DNA of 64,000 nt from Arctopsyche grandis (taxonomy: Eukaryota > Arthropoda > Insecta > Trichoptera > Hydropsychidae), in assembly GCF_051622035.1 (NCBI RefSeq), contig NC_135355.1:1984001-2048000 (forward strand), given 5' to 3'. Position 1 is the stretch's first letter; every line of letters starts with the position of its first letter. The translations under genes were made by a program, and so were the position numbers. Below are positions 1 through 12,863 of this stretch, piece after piece. The notes beneath the pieces are model-generated. The model made no database searches and was not told the origin of the DNA. It saw only the letters and a program-made list of their open reading frames with translations.

Positions 1-32
1 GTCTGGCGCTTGTCGATTGTTTGCACCAAACC
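1..32. mobile_element. End of a Mutator-like MITE (cut by window edge)
   Basis: The first 32 bases match, with a few substitutions, the right terminal inverted repeat of the MITE at 59629-59990, including the shared end GCACCAAACCC. This is the tail of a second copy lying in the intron upstream of the first SLC26 exon seen. The rest of the element is outside the window, so its target duplication cannot be checked. Confidence 0.6.
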
Positions 33-102
33 CAAAATTGTAATACAATAATTCTTATTCAGAGTTATTAAAGTATTATGTATTATATATTATATTTTAC
101 AG

Positions 103-3100
103 GAATGGCTTATGCAATGTTGAGTGGAGCTCCCCCTGTAGTGGGTCTTTACATGGCATTCTTTCCCGTATTCATTTACTTTCTACTCGGAACATCAAGA
201 CACATATCAATGGGAACATTTGCCGTCATCTGTTTAATGACAGCCAAGGTATTTATCATAAACATATATATATAATAATAATAAATATCAATATAAGAGG
301 CTAAAATCTATTGTTGTTCAATTTTATTAGTCTATACAAACCTACGCTGATGTGGACAATCATGGTGTTTTAATACATACTAATAATGCAACAGATTCTT
401 CAATGTTTGATGGTTTGTATTTTATTTCGTTAATATTTATATTGTTTAAATCGTTCATATTAAGATCTATGTCGTTTTTTTTTTCAGATAATGTCGTTCA
501 TTATAGTCCGATACAAGTGGGAACGGCAGTATGTTTAATGGTCGGAATCTATCAGGTACTTATTAAGAAGTATTCAAGTATCGAATAAATAATCATATGG
601 TTGAATTATGACACTTTTTTAATCGTTTTCAGACTTTGATGTGGGTGTTTCGACTGGGGGTCATGTCTTCGCTCCTCAGTGAGCCTCTGGTCAGCGGATT
701 CATCACGGGAGCGACCGCTCACGTCCTATCATCGCAATTCAAAGATCTGTTTGGTGTTCAAATTGGAAATCATAAAGGATACTTTAAAATTGTCATGGTT
801 AGTTTGTTCGAATGGTCAATGTTCATGTATGGAATTAGTTATTTTGTTGTATATTTTATGATTTGTAATGTTTCAGCTCGTAGTAGACGTCATTCAGAAT
901 TTGCCAGGATTGAATTGGGCGTCTTTCATTATTTCAATTTTATCAATTACAGCTTTATACTTAAACAATGATGTTTTGAAGGTTGGTTTTTTGCACTTTT
1001 TTCTTTAATTATTATATCAATTAAAATTGTATCACAATCATCTATACTATATCAGCATACAATGAAAATATATTAATTTGATGAATTTATGTAACCATTT
1101 CAATTTTACACCATTAAATTTAACATCACAGTAGCCCAAGATAAATTTATAACACCATAAGAGAAAGACTAAAAATTTGTTTATATCCTCGAATAATGTC
1201 GAGATTTTTATTATAAGTTCATATTAAAAATTTATTTTCATAATTTCACTCTTCAACAAATACTTAATAAATAACTTTTTTTTGTTTTTAGCCGCATTTA
1301 AACAAATTATGTAGAATACCAGTTCCTATTGAATTAATATTAGTTGTAACAGGAACTTTAGTATCTAAATATTTCCATTTGAAAGAAACATACGGAGTCA
1401 AATTAGTCGGTGAAATTCCTACTGGGTAACTATACTATATGCTAATTTACAAAAAATCATTTCTATTTGCATTTAATTATCGCTTTAATACTTTTTTTTA
1501 CTATTTATAGCATTCCTGCACCTCAGTTGCCTCCTCTAGAGTTGTTGCCTAAAGTGGCTTTGGATAGTTTTTCAATAACAATTGTATCGTACACCGTTAC
1601 AATGTCGATGGCCTTAATTTTTGCTACTAAAGAAAAATACGAAGTGAATGGAAATCAAGAATTATTAGCTATGGTACAATACCTAAACACTCCAATTTAT
1701 TTAAATCGAACATTAAATACGGTGTGATTATTATTTGTATATATTTTAGGGTGCCGGTAACATCTTCGGTGCATTTTTCTCATGCGTTCCATTCTGTGCC
1801 AGCTTGTCCCGGTCATCTATCCAATATGGGGTTCGTTGATTAAGTTCTCAATTTGAAATCAATTCTTTGAAATGCACCTGTGTATATAAATTATATATTG
1901 TATTTATTTAGGCTGGTGGAAAAACTCAAATAGCGAGCGTTGTGTCATGTTCAATTCTGGTCTGCGTGCTGCTGTGGATCGCCCCGTTCTTTGAAGTGCT
2001 TCCTTGTGCTGTGCTAGCAGCTATCATCGTCGTAGCACTCAAGGGCATGATGATGCAGGCCAAGGATATAGTACGGTGAGTTATTTCATACATATAGAGA
2101 ACTTGACATATGCACAAGTCCTCTTCGTTATCATTCAAGCACTATTTAATTATGATCAGTGCTTACTGAGATATGAAAGAATACATATGTATATGCAATC
2201 TGACCTAATGTTTTTAGTTATTAGACACTTGCTGACTGATCTCACTGGTTTGCAAATGCTCATTTCTGTTCTTTGATTGAACTTCTCCTTTTAATCATGG
2301 AATTAAGATATATCAATACTCTGACCATAGATATAGAATACATAGATACGCCCTGACGCTCTAAGCCGATCACCCTGTTGGTGCATGCACACACAAAAAA
2401 AAGTACAGTGCATGCACACTCTCTCTCAGTAGCTAGTTAGCTTCTAAGTCGGAAGGTCCATTGACATTTTTCGAAAATGCCAACGTATTTAATGAAATTG
2501 TGTAACAATTACTCAAGAAAACATAAAAAGGCGGATGGCATCACATATCATAAGTAAAAATTAATATATAATTTCTTCAATTTTTTGTTTAATATAGTGT
2601 GTATAGCTAAATATTTTTTTCTTAAAATGGCTTTATTAGTTTGGTTTACTGTCACGCGGAGTGTCCAATAAAATAAAGTTATAAATAAAATAAAACTTCA
2701 GTGCATGTACATATGTATATAAACTGGTTGCCGACCACTGCCGATCGCTGCGTCGACCTTTTTTTTCACCACTTCCCCGCTAGTTAAACGCCCCGCACCC
2801 CTCAGTTAGTGGCGACAAGATCTCCAACGAAATTTGTATGTAAAGGCATATCTAGGTTATTCTACATCTATGACTCTGACCAACAAAAATACTGACGCTT
2901 TGTTGGTAATCAAAACTTATTTCCTTCTCTATTCAATGGTAAATGGAAAATGTTGGTCTCCGAGTCAAGGTTATTTATCGGTACGATTCCCATGCTTCAC
3001 AAATTGTGTCTTCAGTCTAAGCTTACCAACATTTTATCCATATAGCCCACTGTTAAATTCATCATCAGTCATACTTCTCACCTACTAATTCCTCCATCAA

Positions 3101-5822
3101 CCCTTTCTTTATATGTATGTCTATTCTTAAAATTACAACAACACTTCAATCAATGTCTTAACATACAGATTCTGGAAGTTGAGCAAACTAGACGCCATGG
3201 TATGGGTAATTACATGCACCGTGGTCATCCTGATCGAAGTGGACATCGGCTTACTAGTCGGCATGCTTGCTAGTATCGGCACACTCTTCATCAGAGCACA
3301 GAGTCCGTACACTTGCTTGCTGGGATGCGTGTCAAATACAGACATATATTTAGACATCAACAGATACAAAGCCGTGTGTAGATTTTTACCAATTTTTTTG
3401 TTATATTTTCATTGACGTACTTTATATAATGTACTATTGTGTTTTGTCAGGCATTAGAAATTCCGGGGATAAAAATATTCCATTACTGCGGCGGACTCAA
3501 CTTTGCCAGCAAGAGTGGATTCAAAGATTCACTCTTCAGGAAGATCAACTTCTCGGCTGAATGTAAAAGTAATCTCATATCTGAAAATAATCTGTTGAAG
3601 AAAGAAAACGGTAAAGATTTGGCATCGTTTGAATTCACACAGAATGATAATCGAGTATGGAATTTTTTGTTGAATTGTATTTATTTATTTTGATTTGAGT
3701 TAATGTGTATTTATCGCATATACAGTTGCAATTCTTGATAATGGACCTGACCGGCATGTGCTACGTGGATGCAAGCGGAGTCGGAATGTTGAGGAGTGTT
3801 TCAAAAGACGTTGAAAAGTTCGGAGTGCAAACGTTGCTGGCTAGAGCCAACGGTGAGTTTCAAATATTATACAGAACTAGTGTTGTGCCCGTTGATTTCG
3901 ATGGATGGTTTCGGAAAGGAATTGATACACGAATTAAATTAAAGGTTTATGTTATATACATAGAAGTAGAATGCATAGAATGGTCATTGTTAACAAAAGT
4001 ATCGTCTAAAAGCGAGCCATCGAAGAGAGAGACGGAAAGTCAGAAGAGAGACAAGAGAGAGAGAGACAAAGTTTAGCAAACAATGAACAAACTCTGCCGT
4101 GCAGAGTTTTTGTAGCAGCAACATTTTTGGAGGCTGAGAGCGATTCTATGCATTCTACTTCTATGGTTATATATAAATATAATGTATTAATAGAAAAAGT
4201 TGAGTGCCCGCATTACACACTCGTCGATCCAACCCGTTCACCCGTTCAAAATGATGAATGGACGTGTGTGTGTGTGTGTCTTCGTGGATATGTGAATGTG
4301 TGTACGCTTCCGTGCAGCACATTTTAAATCCCCAAACATGTCCACGCGTCTGCCACAAACATACCCACATACAACGCGTCCGTTTTTATATCTAATATAT
4401 ATAATATATATAAAATTTCGAAAGAGACTTTGTATGTAAGTTTGTATCTTTGGTTGGGAACTTCGAAAACAAAACAGAGTTTTTATGAATATTTAATATT
4501 AGATTCGCCATGTTAAAGCTGTTTATATTACAAATAGTGAGCGAAGCCGGGTAAAACAACTAGTATATAATAATTATGGTGCGGAAGCAATTGAGACAAA
4601 TAAATGAATACTTTCCTGAATAAAAGTACACTACATACAATACACGGGATAGCACTGTGGCAGTCATTTTATATTTTAGTCAATCAGAAAAGATCCACTG
4701 AACATTCAGCAAACCTGAATATGTTGGTCGTAATCCGTAATTTTCTCAGCATAATTTCACTTTTGAAATTCAGGAATGGTTTAGTTTTAAAAACGACAAC
4801 CGAATGGATACACACTGCGTCAAACTCCATGCAAATCTTCGGAGAATATTCCCCACTTGTTATGACTGCTATAAAGGCATTTTCTATAAAGCCAAAATTC
4901 GTATAAAGACTATATTTCAAAATGTCTATAAATACATCCCCTTAATGTGCTACTATTTGAAGGAGCATGTGTATACTCATCGACCTTGAACTATCCAAGA
5001 GTGGAAGGATAACAATTCAATGATTTTCAGATATCACGCTTAGGAAAGTTATGTACAATGCTCGATAATGTACGTATTTTATCATGACATTCTCTTAAAA
5101 AATATATTTTTAATATAATTACAAGCTGTTCAGTGACATTCCTTCCGTCAAAAAAAAATTGTGATCCAATTTTGACCTTTGATTTAACACCCTTAGAAAA
5201 AAATTTCGCCTTTGGCGCTCTAATCTAAAACTTTGTGTGGCTTTTGGCGCTCTAGATTAAATTTTAAAGCACCTTTGGCGCATCGAGCGGCGCCCTAACT
5301 TATTTGAGCCCGATCAAGCCCCACCCCCCCTAAAACCGGCACTGCCTACATATAGGAGTTAGTTAACATTGAAGTAAGCTATTGTTTCCAACAGGAAGCT
5401 AGAGGAGCTTAATTATTTAAGCACTGATTAAAATTTCTTGTCAGATCGAAGTGATGACAGCTACCTATCCATGTGCGGCTTTCTACCGCCCCTTTGCACC
5501 TCAACTAAACGGTGATAGAAGTTGCTTTTTTCACTCCCCTTTCGTATAAACTTATGTTATCTTATATACAGATTTTGTTTAGCTAGTGAATACTTACTTT
5601 TCAATGAAAGTGTTCATTATCGAGTCACCAATCATCTAATATCTGATTTTTATTGTGTGTGATGTTTCATCAGGTCCGATCATGGAGATGATGGAGAAGT
5701 TCGACAAGCTAGAGACGGGTCAGAACAAGATGCGCTTTACGATATTCCCGTCGGTGCACGACGCAGTCCTGTACGCCGTGTCTCAGATGCAGACGCAGCC
5801 TCCGATCATCACGAGCATGTAG
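103..5822 (+). CDS. SLC26/SulP family anion transporter (prestin-like), C-terminal ~597 residues
   Basis: Multi-pass plasma-membrane anion exchanger or channel of the SulP/SLC26 family, entered part-way through the gene. Thirteen exons join in frame: 103-248, 331-412, 488-555, 633-797, 877-981, 1292-1425, 1511-1673, 1750-1830, 1912-2075, 3169-3373, 3451-3654, 3726-3852 and 5674-5822 (stop TAG 5820-5822). Family landmarks are [17 protein letters not shown] in the first exon, [17 protein letters not shown] in the fourth, [18 protein letters not shown] across exons 7-8, and a C-terminal STAS domain ([18 protein letters not shown] to [12 protein letters not shown]). The 5' exons are missing because the window starts inside the gene. 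The family assignment is strong; the exact SLC26 member is not resolved. The last intron (3853-5673) is the longest and holds two small transposons. Confidence 0.93.
2076..3168. other. SLC26 intron 9, no recognised element
   Basis: This 1.1-kb intron is AT-rich and has no open frame resembling a known protein. It contains a short CA/TG-rich patch near 2380-2430. Donor GTGAGT and acceptor ATACAG are canonical. Confidence 0.6.
3959..4165. mobile_element. hAT-type MITE, 207 bp, perfect 8-bp target duplication
   Basis: A perfect 23-bp terminal inverted repeat beginning CATAGAAGTAGAATGCAT opens at 3959 and closes at 4165. GTTATATA stands immediately outside both ends (3951-3958 and 4166-4173), an 8-bp duplication typical of the hAT superfamily. 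The interior is purine-rich and has a small hairpin (AACTCTGC, 3-base loop, GCAGAGTT). It lies in the last SLC26 intron and has no coding capacity. Confidence 0.85.
4391..4563 (+). mobile_element. Non-autonomous Helitron, 173 bp
   Basis: Starts TCTAATATAT after an A and ends in CTAG before a T, with the 3' tail GCGAAGCCGGGTAAAACA. This is the usual Helitron pattern (5' TC, 3' CTRR, insertion between A and T, no target duplication). The same ends recur in the copy at 20393-21752. It lies inside the last SLC26 intron. Confidence 0.75.
4564..5673. other. Remainder of the last SLC26 intron
   Basis: AT-rich intronic sequence with no recognised repeat. Around 5195-5290 a phrase with the core TTTGGCGC is repeated three times. 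The branch and acceptor region TTTCATCAG leads into the last exon. Confidence 0.5.
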
Positions 5823-6164
5823 ACCGTCCCAAACACTTAGATTACAATTATAGCAATACGGCTACTTAATTAAGTCGTCACACTTGAACGGTGATGCCCA
5901 GTGAGATTTGTACGAAAATCATTATTAGACAATTACATATACCCGACGATGTAATTATTTTTATTATATTATATTATATTATACATGCTGTATAAATATA
6001 TAGATTGTTGAAAGTTGAATTGAATGCGATTGTGATTTCTATTGTAAATCTAGTCTACGATTATACATACATATATATAAATACAACAACAAAAAAAAAA
6101 AAACCATATATTCTTGTAACGTGTATATTTATGTAATACAAAATGCAAAAATGTCTCAAGTTGA

Positions 6165-6170
6165 AATAAA
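6165..6170 (+). terminator. Poly(A) signal of the SLC26 gene
   Basis: AATAAA about 345 bp after the stop codon, the first canonical signal on the plus strand downstream of the gene. Confidence 0.6.
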
Positions 6171-6447
6171 ATTCGAATATTTATTCAAGATCGAATTACA
6201 TATAGATGTCTGGATCACGCTTGAGACATCCGGTATGTTCGCGTGTAGTTGGCGAACGAGGCACCATACAAACTCCTGATGTGATAAGAATTATGATATA
6301 AATTCTATTTATTTAGAGGTAAACGGGGTGAGTCGCACAAAATAAATGGTCAAAAATTGAATAAAATGAACATTCCGTCACACAAAAACATGATGATGTA
6401 CGTCATGATGAGTGCGACGAGCTCAATTGTGATCTAAAGAACATTAA

Positions 6448-6478
<31 letters not shown>

Positions 6479-7057
6479 GAGTTTACAGACCAAGTATTAT
6501 ATTATTATTATGTAGATTAAATGTGAATCTTTATTCCGCATGTACCAAGCATTTACGTTTGATAAGTGAACGTATTTAATACGGTGAAATAAATTGTGCC
6601 TTTCGAAACCTAGTAAAAACAAATTGTAATGTAATATATTTTTAATATATAAATTTATCATATTATAATGATTGAATTACAATTTTCAATAAAAAGTATT
6701 TTAAATCTGATTCGTTGTTTGTTTGAATCCGACCGGAAGTGTGTATGTAAAATAAAATGTTTTTTTTTTTTTCAATATGTACACAAATATATTATCATTA
6801 GTTATAATCTACATATAATACTCAAAAGAAATAACAAGAACAAGAACAAAGAAAAATCATCAAACAAATGTAACTACAACTATGTAAGTGCAAAAATAAT
6901 TATTAAAAATGAGTCATTCGACATGTTGCGAATGCAAGTTGCCAAATATGTATGTACATTGGAGCACAAAAGCGACAACTCCACAATTTGCACAAAATTT
7001 AATAGCTGTGTCTCCACTTGTTCATTTTTCGTGCGACTTTGAGGCGCGTGCGCTTTA
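6171..7057. other. Intergenic AT-rich sequence with a TA microsatellite
   Basis: There is a (TA)n run near 6450-6478 and no other recognised feature. The open frame near 6668-7042 is low-complexity Asn/Lys/Ile translation with no family resemblance and is not called as a gene. Confidence 0.5.
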
Positions 7058-7401
7058 CGGCTTCTATTCATACTATACAGCAGCACACTTCAGATAAGTT
7101 TTGGCTGAGTGCAAGGCAAAATCGGTTTACATATACACTACAGAGAGCGACGATACGGTGCAATATTGCTTGTTTCGTATCGTCGTCGATATTGACGTTT
7201 CCGTACGCGTGCACTCGCTACTATGACGTCAAGCTGTGCTTGAATATTTCCACAGTGGCCAAAGAAAGCCGGATGCGTTAGTGACGTGTACTGCTGTATA
7301 GTATGAATAGATGTTGTCGCCAAATGCAAAATGATGTACCAAAGAATACTTTTCGTACTGCTGGGGTATGTGCAGTTGCCAGTGCTAGTATACACAGACC
7401 T
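7058..7401. mobile_element. PIF/Harbinger-type MITE, 344 bp, TTA target duplication
   Basis: Internal sequence matches the longer Harbinger element at 62751-63643: a shared core around GGCAAAATCG near the left end, and TGTACCAAAGAATACTTT near the right end. Both elements close with ACAGACCT followed by TTA. TTA precedes the left end (7055-7057) and follows the right end (7402-7404). It looks like an internal deletion derivative with no transposase frame. Confidence 0.75.
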
Positions 7402-7504
7402 TTATAAGTTTTGGGAACAAAATATAATCTAAACCTTGAAGTGAAGTGTCTTCGGACATATTATTGCAAAGAGAAAACTAAGACAGTAGACAATAATAAT
7501 ATAA

Positions 7505-7850
7505 AAAAAAAAGTTTTTTAAAAACATATCTCTTCTATAATTTGTATATAAAATTATTATTTTGAATAAAAACAATAATTTTATTTTAATACCGCCATCT
7601 GTTTAAAACTAATAAACAAACGATGGATAAACGTCAACGACTATCTCGCCGGGCAGATACCAAACGCGTCTTACACGATATTTTTGCACCATCGTAATGG
7701 CGGAGGATCCATATATTGATGACCAAAATGAGCAATATGGCAAAGTATGAAAACGATCGGATAAGAGGCAAACTTTTTCCTGAATTGTAATCGTAAGTGA
7801 AACGTAAAGGAGTTATGTAATATGTAAAAAGAGTGGCGCTAAGCATTGAT
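7505..7850. repeat. Interspersed repeat, second copy at 48500-48815
   Basis: Long stretches are shared with 48500-48815, including TAATTTGTATATAAAATT and GAAAACGATCGGATAAG. Element type and ends are not resolved. The copy here lacks the long C-tract seen at 48826. Confidence 0.6.
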
Positions 7851-8257
7851 GAAAAATTCAGTCAACAGTAAGGTGACCATTTTAGATATTTTAAGGCTAT
7901 TTGACAAAACCAGGACAATTTTTATTTCAAAAGAATGTTTCTAAATACTTGGATTATTTAAAACGTTAATGAACATTGATGCACATGTATGAAAATAAAA
8001 AAATCGATTTCAATATTCATAAAACAAGCCCAACCCAAGGATTCTGCCAAGATAGATACCCAAAAAGCCTGATAAAACTGTACTAATGGTTACATTAGTT
8101 GAAAGTATTGAACAAGTGTGGACGGTTTATTGAACGCATCTATGCATACCGCACAAGGTATGCATCATGTTGAATGTTGAAATGAAAATTGAAAGCGAAC
8201 GTTGAAGACGAAAACGAATAAGAGTATAGACATAGCCATTAATTTCCATATACCATT

Positions 8258-8391
8258 GGCGCCGTCCACACACACGATATCTACATACGATATTTCCATA
8301 TCCAGTTCCCATATTGTGGTTGCTATTTAGGAACTGGATACGGAAAATATTTCAAATATCGGTAGTATATATCGTGTGTGTGGACGGCGCC
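8258..8391. repeat. Foldback element, 134 bp
   Basis: Two arms beginning GGCGCCGTCCACACACAC face each other across about 20 bp. Each arm is about 55 bp with small indels. Flanking ATT trinucleotides could be a duplication but are too short to rely on. Likely a MITE. Confidence 0.6.
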
Positions 8392-9605
8392 ATTGAATTA
8401 CATTGCTAACTTTTCAAAATAATGTCTGATATTTTAAATTCATTTCCTTTTCAAACAAAAATATCAACAACAAAAAAAACAAAAGAGCTTTTACAATTTA
8501 TTTTTTTTATAAAACAGAAGCGCTTTTTTTTAGAAAAAAAAACAATGGAAAATTATTATTTTTATATTCAAAATTCTTGATTTATTGCAATCATTAAAGC
8601 ACTATTTTGAACAATAAAGTTATACGGAGTCATCACGTATGCGCTCCAAGGATGAGATATGATGTGCACAAATCACGTCATAAGCCAACATCCTCAGATA
8701 AGGAGTCCACCGATTACGATTGGATCGGCAAAAAGTGCAAAATATCCTAATTTACTCACGACAATGATAAGATTACGAACTACATACAAAGCATTGTTTT
8801 AAACGGGCAATAAATAACAATAATAAATAAATAAACCGAACTACGTAATAACCATTTTATAGTCAAAAACAGCCGACGACACGCCAGCCTCGATATATAA
8901 AACTCATAATATTCAACTATATGCATGTACGTCGAGAACAATAAGCGCCAATATACATATACATACAATATATTACTATATATATATATATATAAAATAT
9001 TCGAATTTCAGTATATAACAATGTACAAATAATAATATTTTCACACAAAAATAATAAAATTAAAAAAGAAAAAAAAAACACAAACATTATTCGGATAAGT
9101 ACAAAAATTTCAAAACGTCTATACAATAATTCTATGTGTAAAAAAAAGGCAGTTTTTTTAGTTTGTGAAAGGCTTTTGACGATTTACAAGCTTATTTTAT
9201 ATATAAACTCAGTCATTCGTAGTGCGATCGCACATTCCATTCGATTATTTACACAATTATAATATGAAATTTCAAAAGAAAATCGGCTCACTATCATTCA
9301 AACTTGAAAAAATACATAGGGACAAAATCTAGTCCATTTTTATATATTATTTTTAATAATCATAATGGATTACAAATTTAAATTTTACCTAAAAAAAGTA
9401 TTAACATTTCTCATAATGATCGTAAGTGATGACAAAACTTTGCAATACTGGAAATTTTTTGAACCCCATTCATTGTATTATAACTCTTTTTTTTTTAAAT
9501 ACACTATCGGAAAGAGATATAATTGTTAATTTTAATACACACATAAATGAATTCCAATAGTGAAAGATTAGTTTGAATCAAATTTTCTTTTCATATACAA
9601 ATCTC
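8392..9605. other. AT-rich intergenic sequence, nothing recognised
   Basis: Homopolymer A/T runs and a TA tract near 8980-8996. No coding frame, structured RNA or known repeat could be supported. Confidence 0.5.
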
Positions 9606-10131
9606 AGTGCTACTTTAGTATGCGGTCTACCTTTGAATCGCAGTCGACTATTTTTTCTTTTATTTGCATCGTAGCAACGACCTGTTTATTATAAATTATT
9701 ATGTTTTCCGGCTGCCCCATAATGTTGTCGAAGCATTTCTATCAAAATATCGTCAGCAGCGAAGAAAATACAGACCCTAACAACCTAATCTTAAATGAAT
9801 CGGACCAACCCTAACTCAACCTAACCTAACCTGACCCTTATAAAAACAAGTGTTGGCTGCTAAGTTTTATTTCATCAATATTTTCACAAAAAAAAACATA
9901 TCTTAGCAGCCAACACCTGTTTATTTAAGGGTCAGGTTAGGTTAGGTTAAGTTAGGGTTGGCCCTATTAATTTAAGATTAGATTTTTACGGTCGGTATTA
10001 TTCAGTCTTACTGTCGCACGCGAGAACTGAGACAGTGAGTCTCACATTTTAAAGTAAAAACGTGAAAGTTTTTACTTTAATCGCATACTTAAGTAGATAT
10101 GTGAAGGTAGACCGCATACTAAAGTGGCACC
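9606..10131. mobile_element. hAT-type foldback MITE with TTAGG-like arms, 526 bp
   Basis: Ends AGTGCTACTTTAGTATGCGG and its inverse ACTAAAGTGGCACC. The 8-bp duplication CAAATCTC lies at 9598-9605 and 10132-10139. The interior is a near-palindrome: one arm carries CCTAACCTAACCTGACCC and AGTGTTGGCTGCTAAG, the other their inverse. A second copy is at 13815-14458 and a fragment at 30105-30198. Confidence 0.85.
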
Positions 10132-11626
10132 CAAATCTCTTATCTGCCCTAGATATTTTATAACAGCCATGGATTGATGTTGTCTCAAGAGAAATGTACT
10201 TTAAAATGAAAAAACTCATCTAATCATCAATATCATTCCAAAAGACGAAACTTGTTAATTATAATATTTAACGATTACTCTTCTAGTATCGAGAAGTTCA
10301 TTCAAGTTCCACCATTGCATAAATTTACACACTATACAGATTCAATTTCAAACTAAAATAGCAATCATTTAACACTTTGCAAGCGGTCACGACATTTCTG
10401 TAACTGGATATATACTTCATATATAAATGATAAAACAGGAATCTGTTCTATATATTTTTTCTCATGGAACCATTTGAACTTGTAACATGTATTCGATGGT
10501 AATTGGACTATTCGTCACATTGGGGTGGTCACAAAGTCAATTTTTGCCATGAAAATCGCGAATACACAATATTTGGCACTCAAGTTCTCGTTACTATGTT
10601 AGTTATCGTTAGTATGATGGACTTTTCGGCTGCCAGATGTTCCGTTATAGAGATTTTAGTGACTTTGTGACGAGTAATTTGTGACCAGTAATCACCGAAC
10701 CGTGTTCGATATTTGATTATAGGAACCATTTAAACTTGTAACATGCCTGTTATTTTTCAATCTTTCCCGTGTTTCTTCCGATTTCACACGTGAATTCGTG
10801 AATTTCAATATTAATTAATGCTATACGAATTTTAGCGAGTATCAAAAGTAATCCGCAATATCCGCTTGCAAAATGTAAACAACCAATTTTCTTTTATTAT
10901 AAATATCAACACGATAAAATAATCATTGTAAATAGAATATAATTAAAAAAAATCTATACATTTAAAATTAACATGGAAATGACACGATTAGTCGTCATTT
11001 CAAAGATTAGTTGTCATTCGGCAGTGATTCAGTGGTATAATAACGCGATTAACATATATTAAGAGCTCAAATCAATGAGAGATCGGGGATGTGGAGTGTG
11101 TATACGTAATATTTCATCATTTCACAATATTGTTTCATGAGAAATTTCAACGTTAAAATCGACACTGAAAATTCAAACATTCAAAATCATAACCGGATAT
11201 GTTTCGATGACTCCACAACCTTGATTTGTATTGTACTTCACATTGGATAATATAAGTAATATATATAATTTCACATACGTGTGTTGTAATACCGTAAATC
11301 GAATTGTACAAATTAAACTAAAAAGCATTATTCACGAGAAACTATCTCCGCTGTAAAGTTTTAACAATTCATTTTCCGTACACAAAACACTTTTTTAAAG
11401 CCATTCAAGTATCATTTCTGCTTTTGATCGACAAGTCGTGAATCAGTACGTCGTAACAGGTTCTTTCTACTAAGAAAAAATATATAAGTTTGGACACATT
11501 TAAATTTAAAAAACTATCAATGTATATAAAGGTGATTTAAGATTCATATTATTATATATAAATTATAGAATCCGTCGAAAAGTTTCACAAATATTAACAA
11601 AGGATACGTCGAAATTATGTCATCAT
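10132..11626. other. Intergenic, no gene; a short inverted motif
   Basis: Around 10528 and 10661 the motif GTCACAAAGTCA occurs in inverted orientation. A 24-bp phrase starting GGAACCATTT recurs at about 10466 and 10722. This may be a decayed MITE of about 250 bp. Otherwise nothing is recognised. Confidence 0.4.
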
Positions 11627-12505
11627 TAGAGACACGTATTTTGGGCATTTTGCTATTAATGTTTAATTGATGCTAAAATTCGGAATAGATGCTAAAATAA
11701 CAAACAAAAGTGAAATTTGCATAAAATTAATAAAATTAATAGACAATTTAGAAGGGTCTTTCTATCCCTTTGCCCATTTATTATGTGAAGAAATTGAGGG
11801 GATAAAACAGAGCTTGCAGTTTACCATAGACGGTGTTTTTCGTCTCGAAACCAAGCAACTGCTTTTGTCTACTACTGTAAACAAAAGAAGACAGTTATAG
11901 CTGTGTATCCAAAAGGCTGCTCAAAAAAGCGTCTTAAAACTAGACTCAAGACTAAATGAGACAAATCTATTCCTCCGAACATTGAGTAAACTATTCAATC
12001 CATCTGTGGCAGGTACAAAATCTAATATTAATGTTAAAGAAACAGTTTTGTTTTTTAGAAACCTGCCATTGTTTAATGTATTAACAGAGACTCAATGTTT
12101 GGAAGGATATCAGCACTTTTTTTAGACAATTAAGAGAATATAAAACAACAAATGCACGCCGGATATATTGCTATTATTGATGGCAACAAAAATTAAATAT
12201 GAAGAGTTTGGTTGTTCAGCTCTAAAATCTATTTGGTGTCCCGTCAATATGTACAATATAATTGTTACCGATCGTCACACGAATCTCAAAAAAGAATCTG
12301 TAGAAATATGCTCCATGTTGAGTTTTAATAAATTATTTTTTAATTGTATATATGGATATAAATTTTATTAAAATTCATCAAAACCTTTTATTATTTAAAA
12401 TTAAACTCTTCATAAAAATAGATGATAAAATTGAACATTTTAAATGCCCTAAAACGCTAAAATGCAAAAATTGACAAAAATAGATGCCCAAAATACGTGT
12501 CTCTA
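11627..12505 (+). mobile_element. hAT element, internally deleted, with transposase remnant
   Basis: Inverted ends TAGAGACACGTATTTTGGGC and its inverse bound 879 bp. Flanks GTCATCAT and GTCATATA are a worn 8-bp duplication. Inside, broken frames match a hAT transposase C-terminal half ([18 protein letters not shown]; later NIIVTDRHTNLKKESVEI, the dimerisation region). Stop codons and frame changes make it non-functional. A sister copy at 55658-56425 keeps [18 protein letters not shown], which this copy has lost. Confidence 0.8.
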
Positions 12506-12863
12506 GTCATATATATAATAAATATTTCATATTTTTTTAATACGGAAAAAAATTGTTTTACGATGAAAATAATAAAGTAATAATGCTAGAAATTACATTA
12601 TTCTTATTTCGAAAATCTTTGGTCAACGGTCAGGAACCCTATATAAACGATTGAGAGAAAGTACCTAACGAACGTCATTTCAAATTTTAGATCTCACGTA
12701 TGTTTTTTGTTTTTTTTTTTTTCAGTCTTTTAGTCAGTGCTTATGGCGTGCATTTTCGCTATTCCGCTCATGCCAAATACATATCGATATAATTCAACTA
12801 CACGGTTTTAAATAAAACTCTGTCGGAACGCGACAACTACGAGACCGTACGAACGGGGGCGAA

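Noticed and set aside
6668-7042. 124-codon ORF as a gene
   Set aside because: Composition is low-complexity Lys/Asn/Ile/Tyr from AT-rich DNA, with no splice context or family resemblance.
9822-9838. CCTAACC repeats as telomere or interstitial telomeric sequence
   Set aside because: Only two or three units occur, always at the same place inside hAT foldback elements with 8-bp duplications; it is part of the element.
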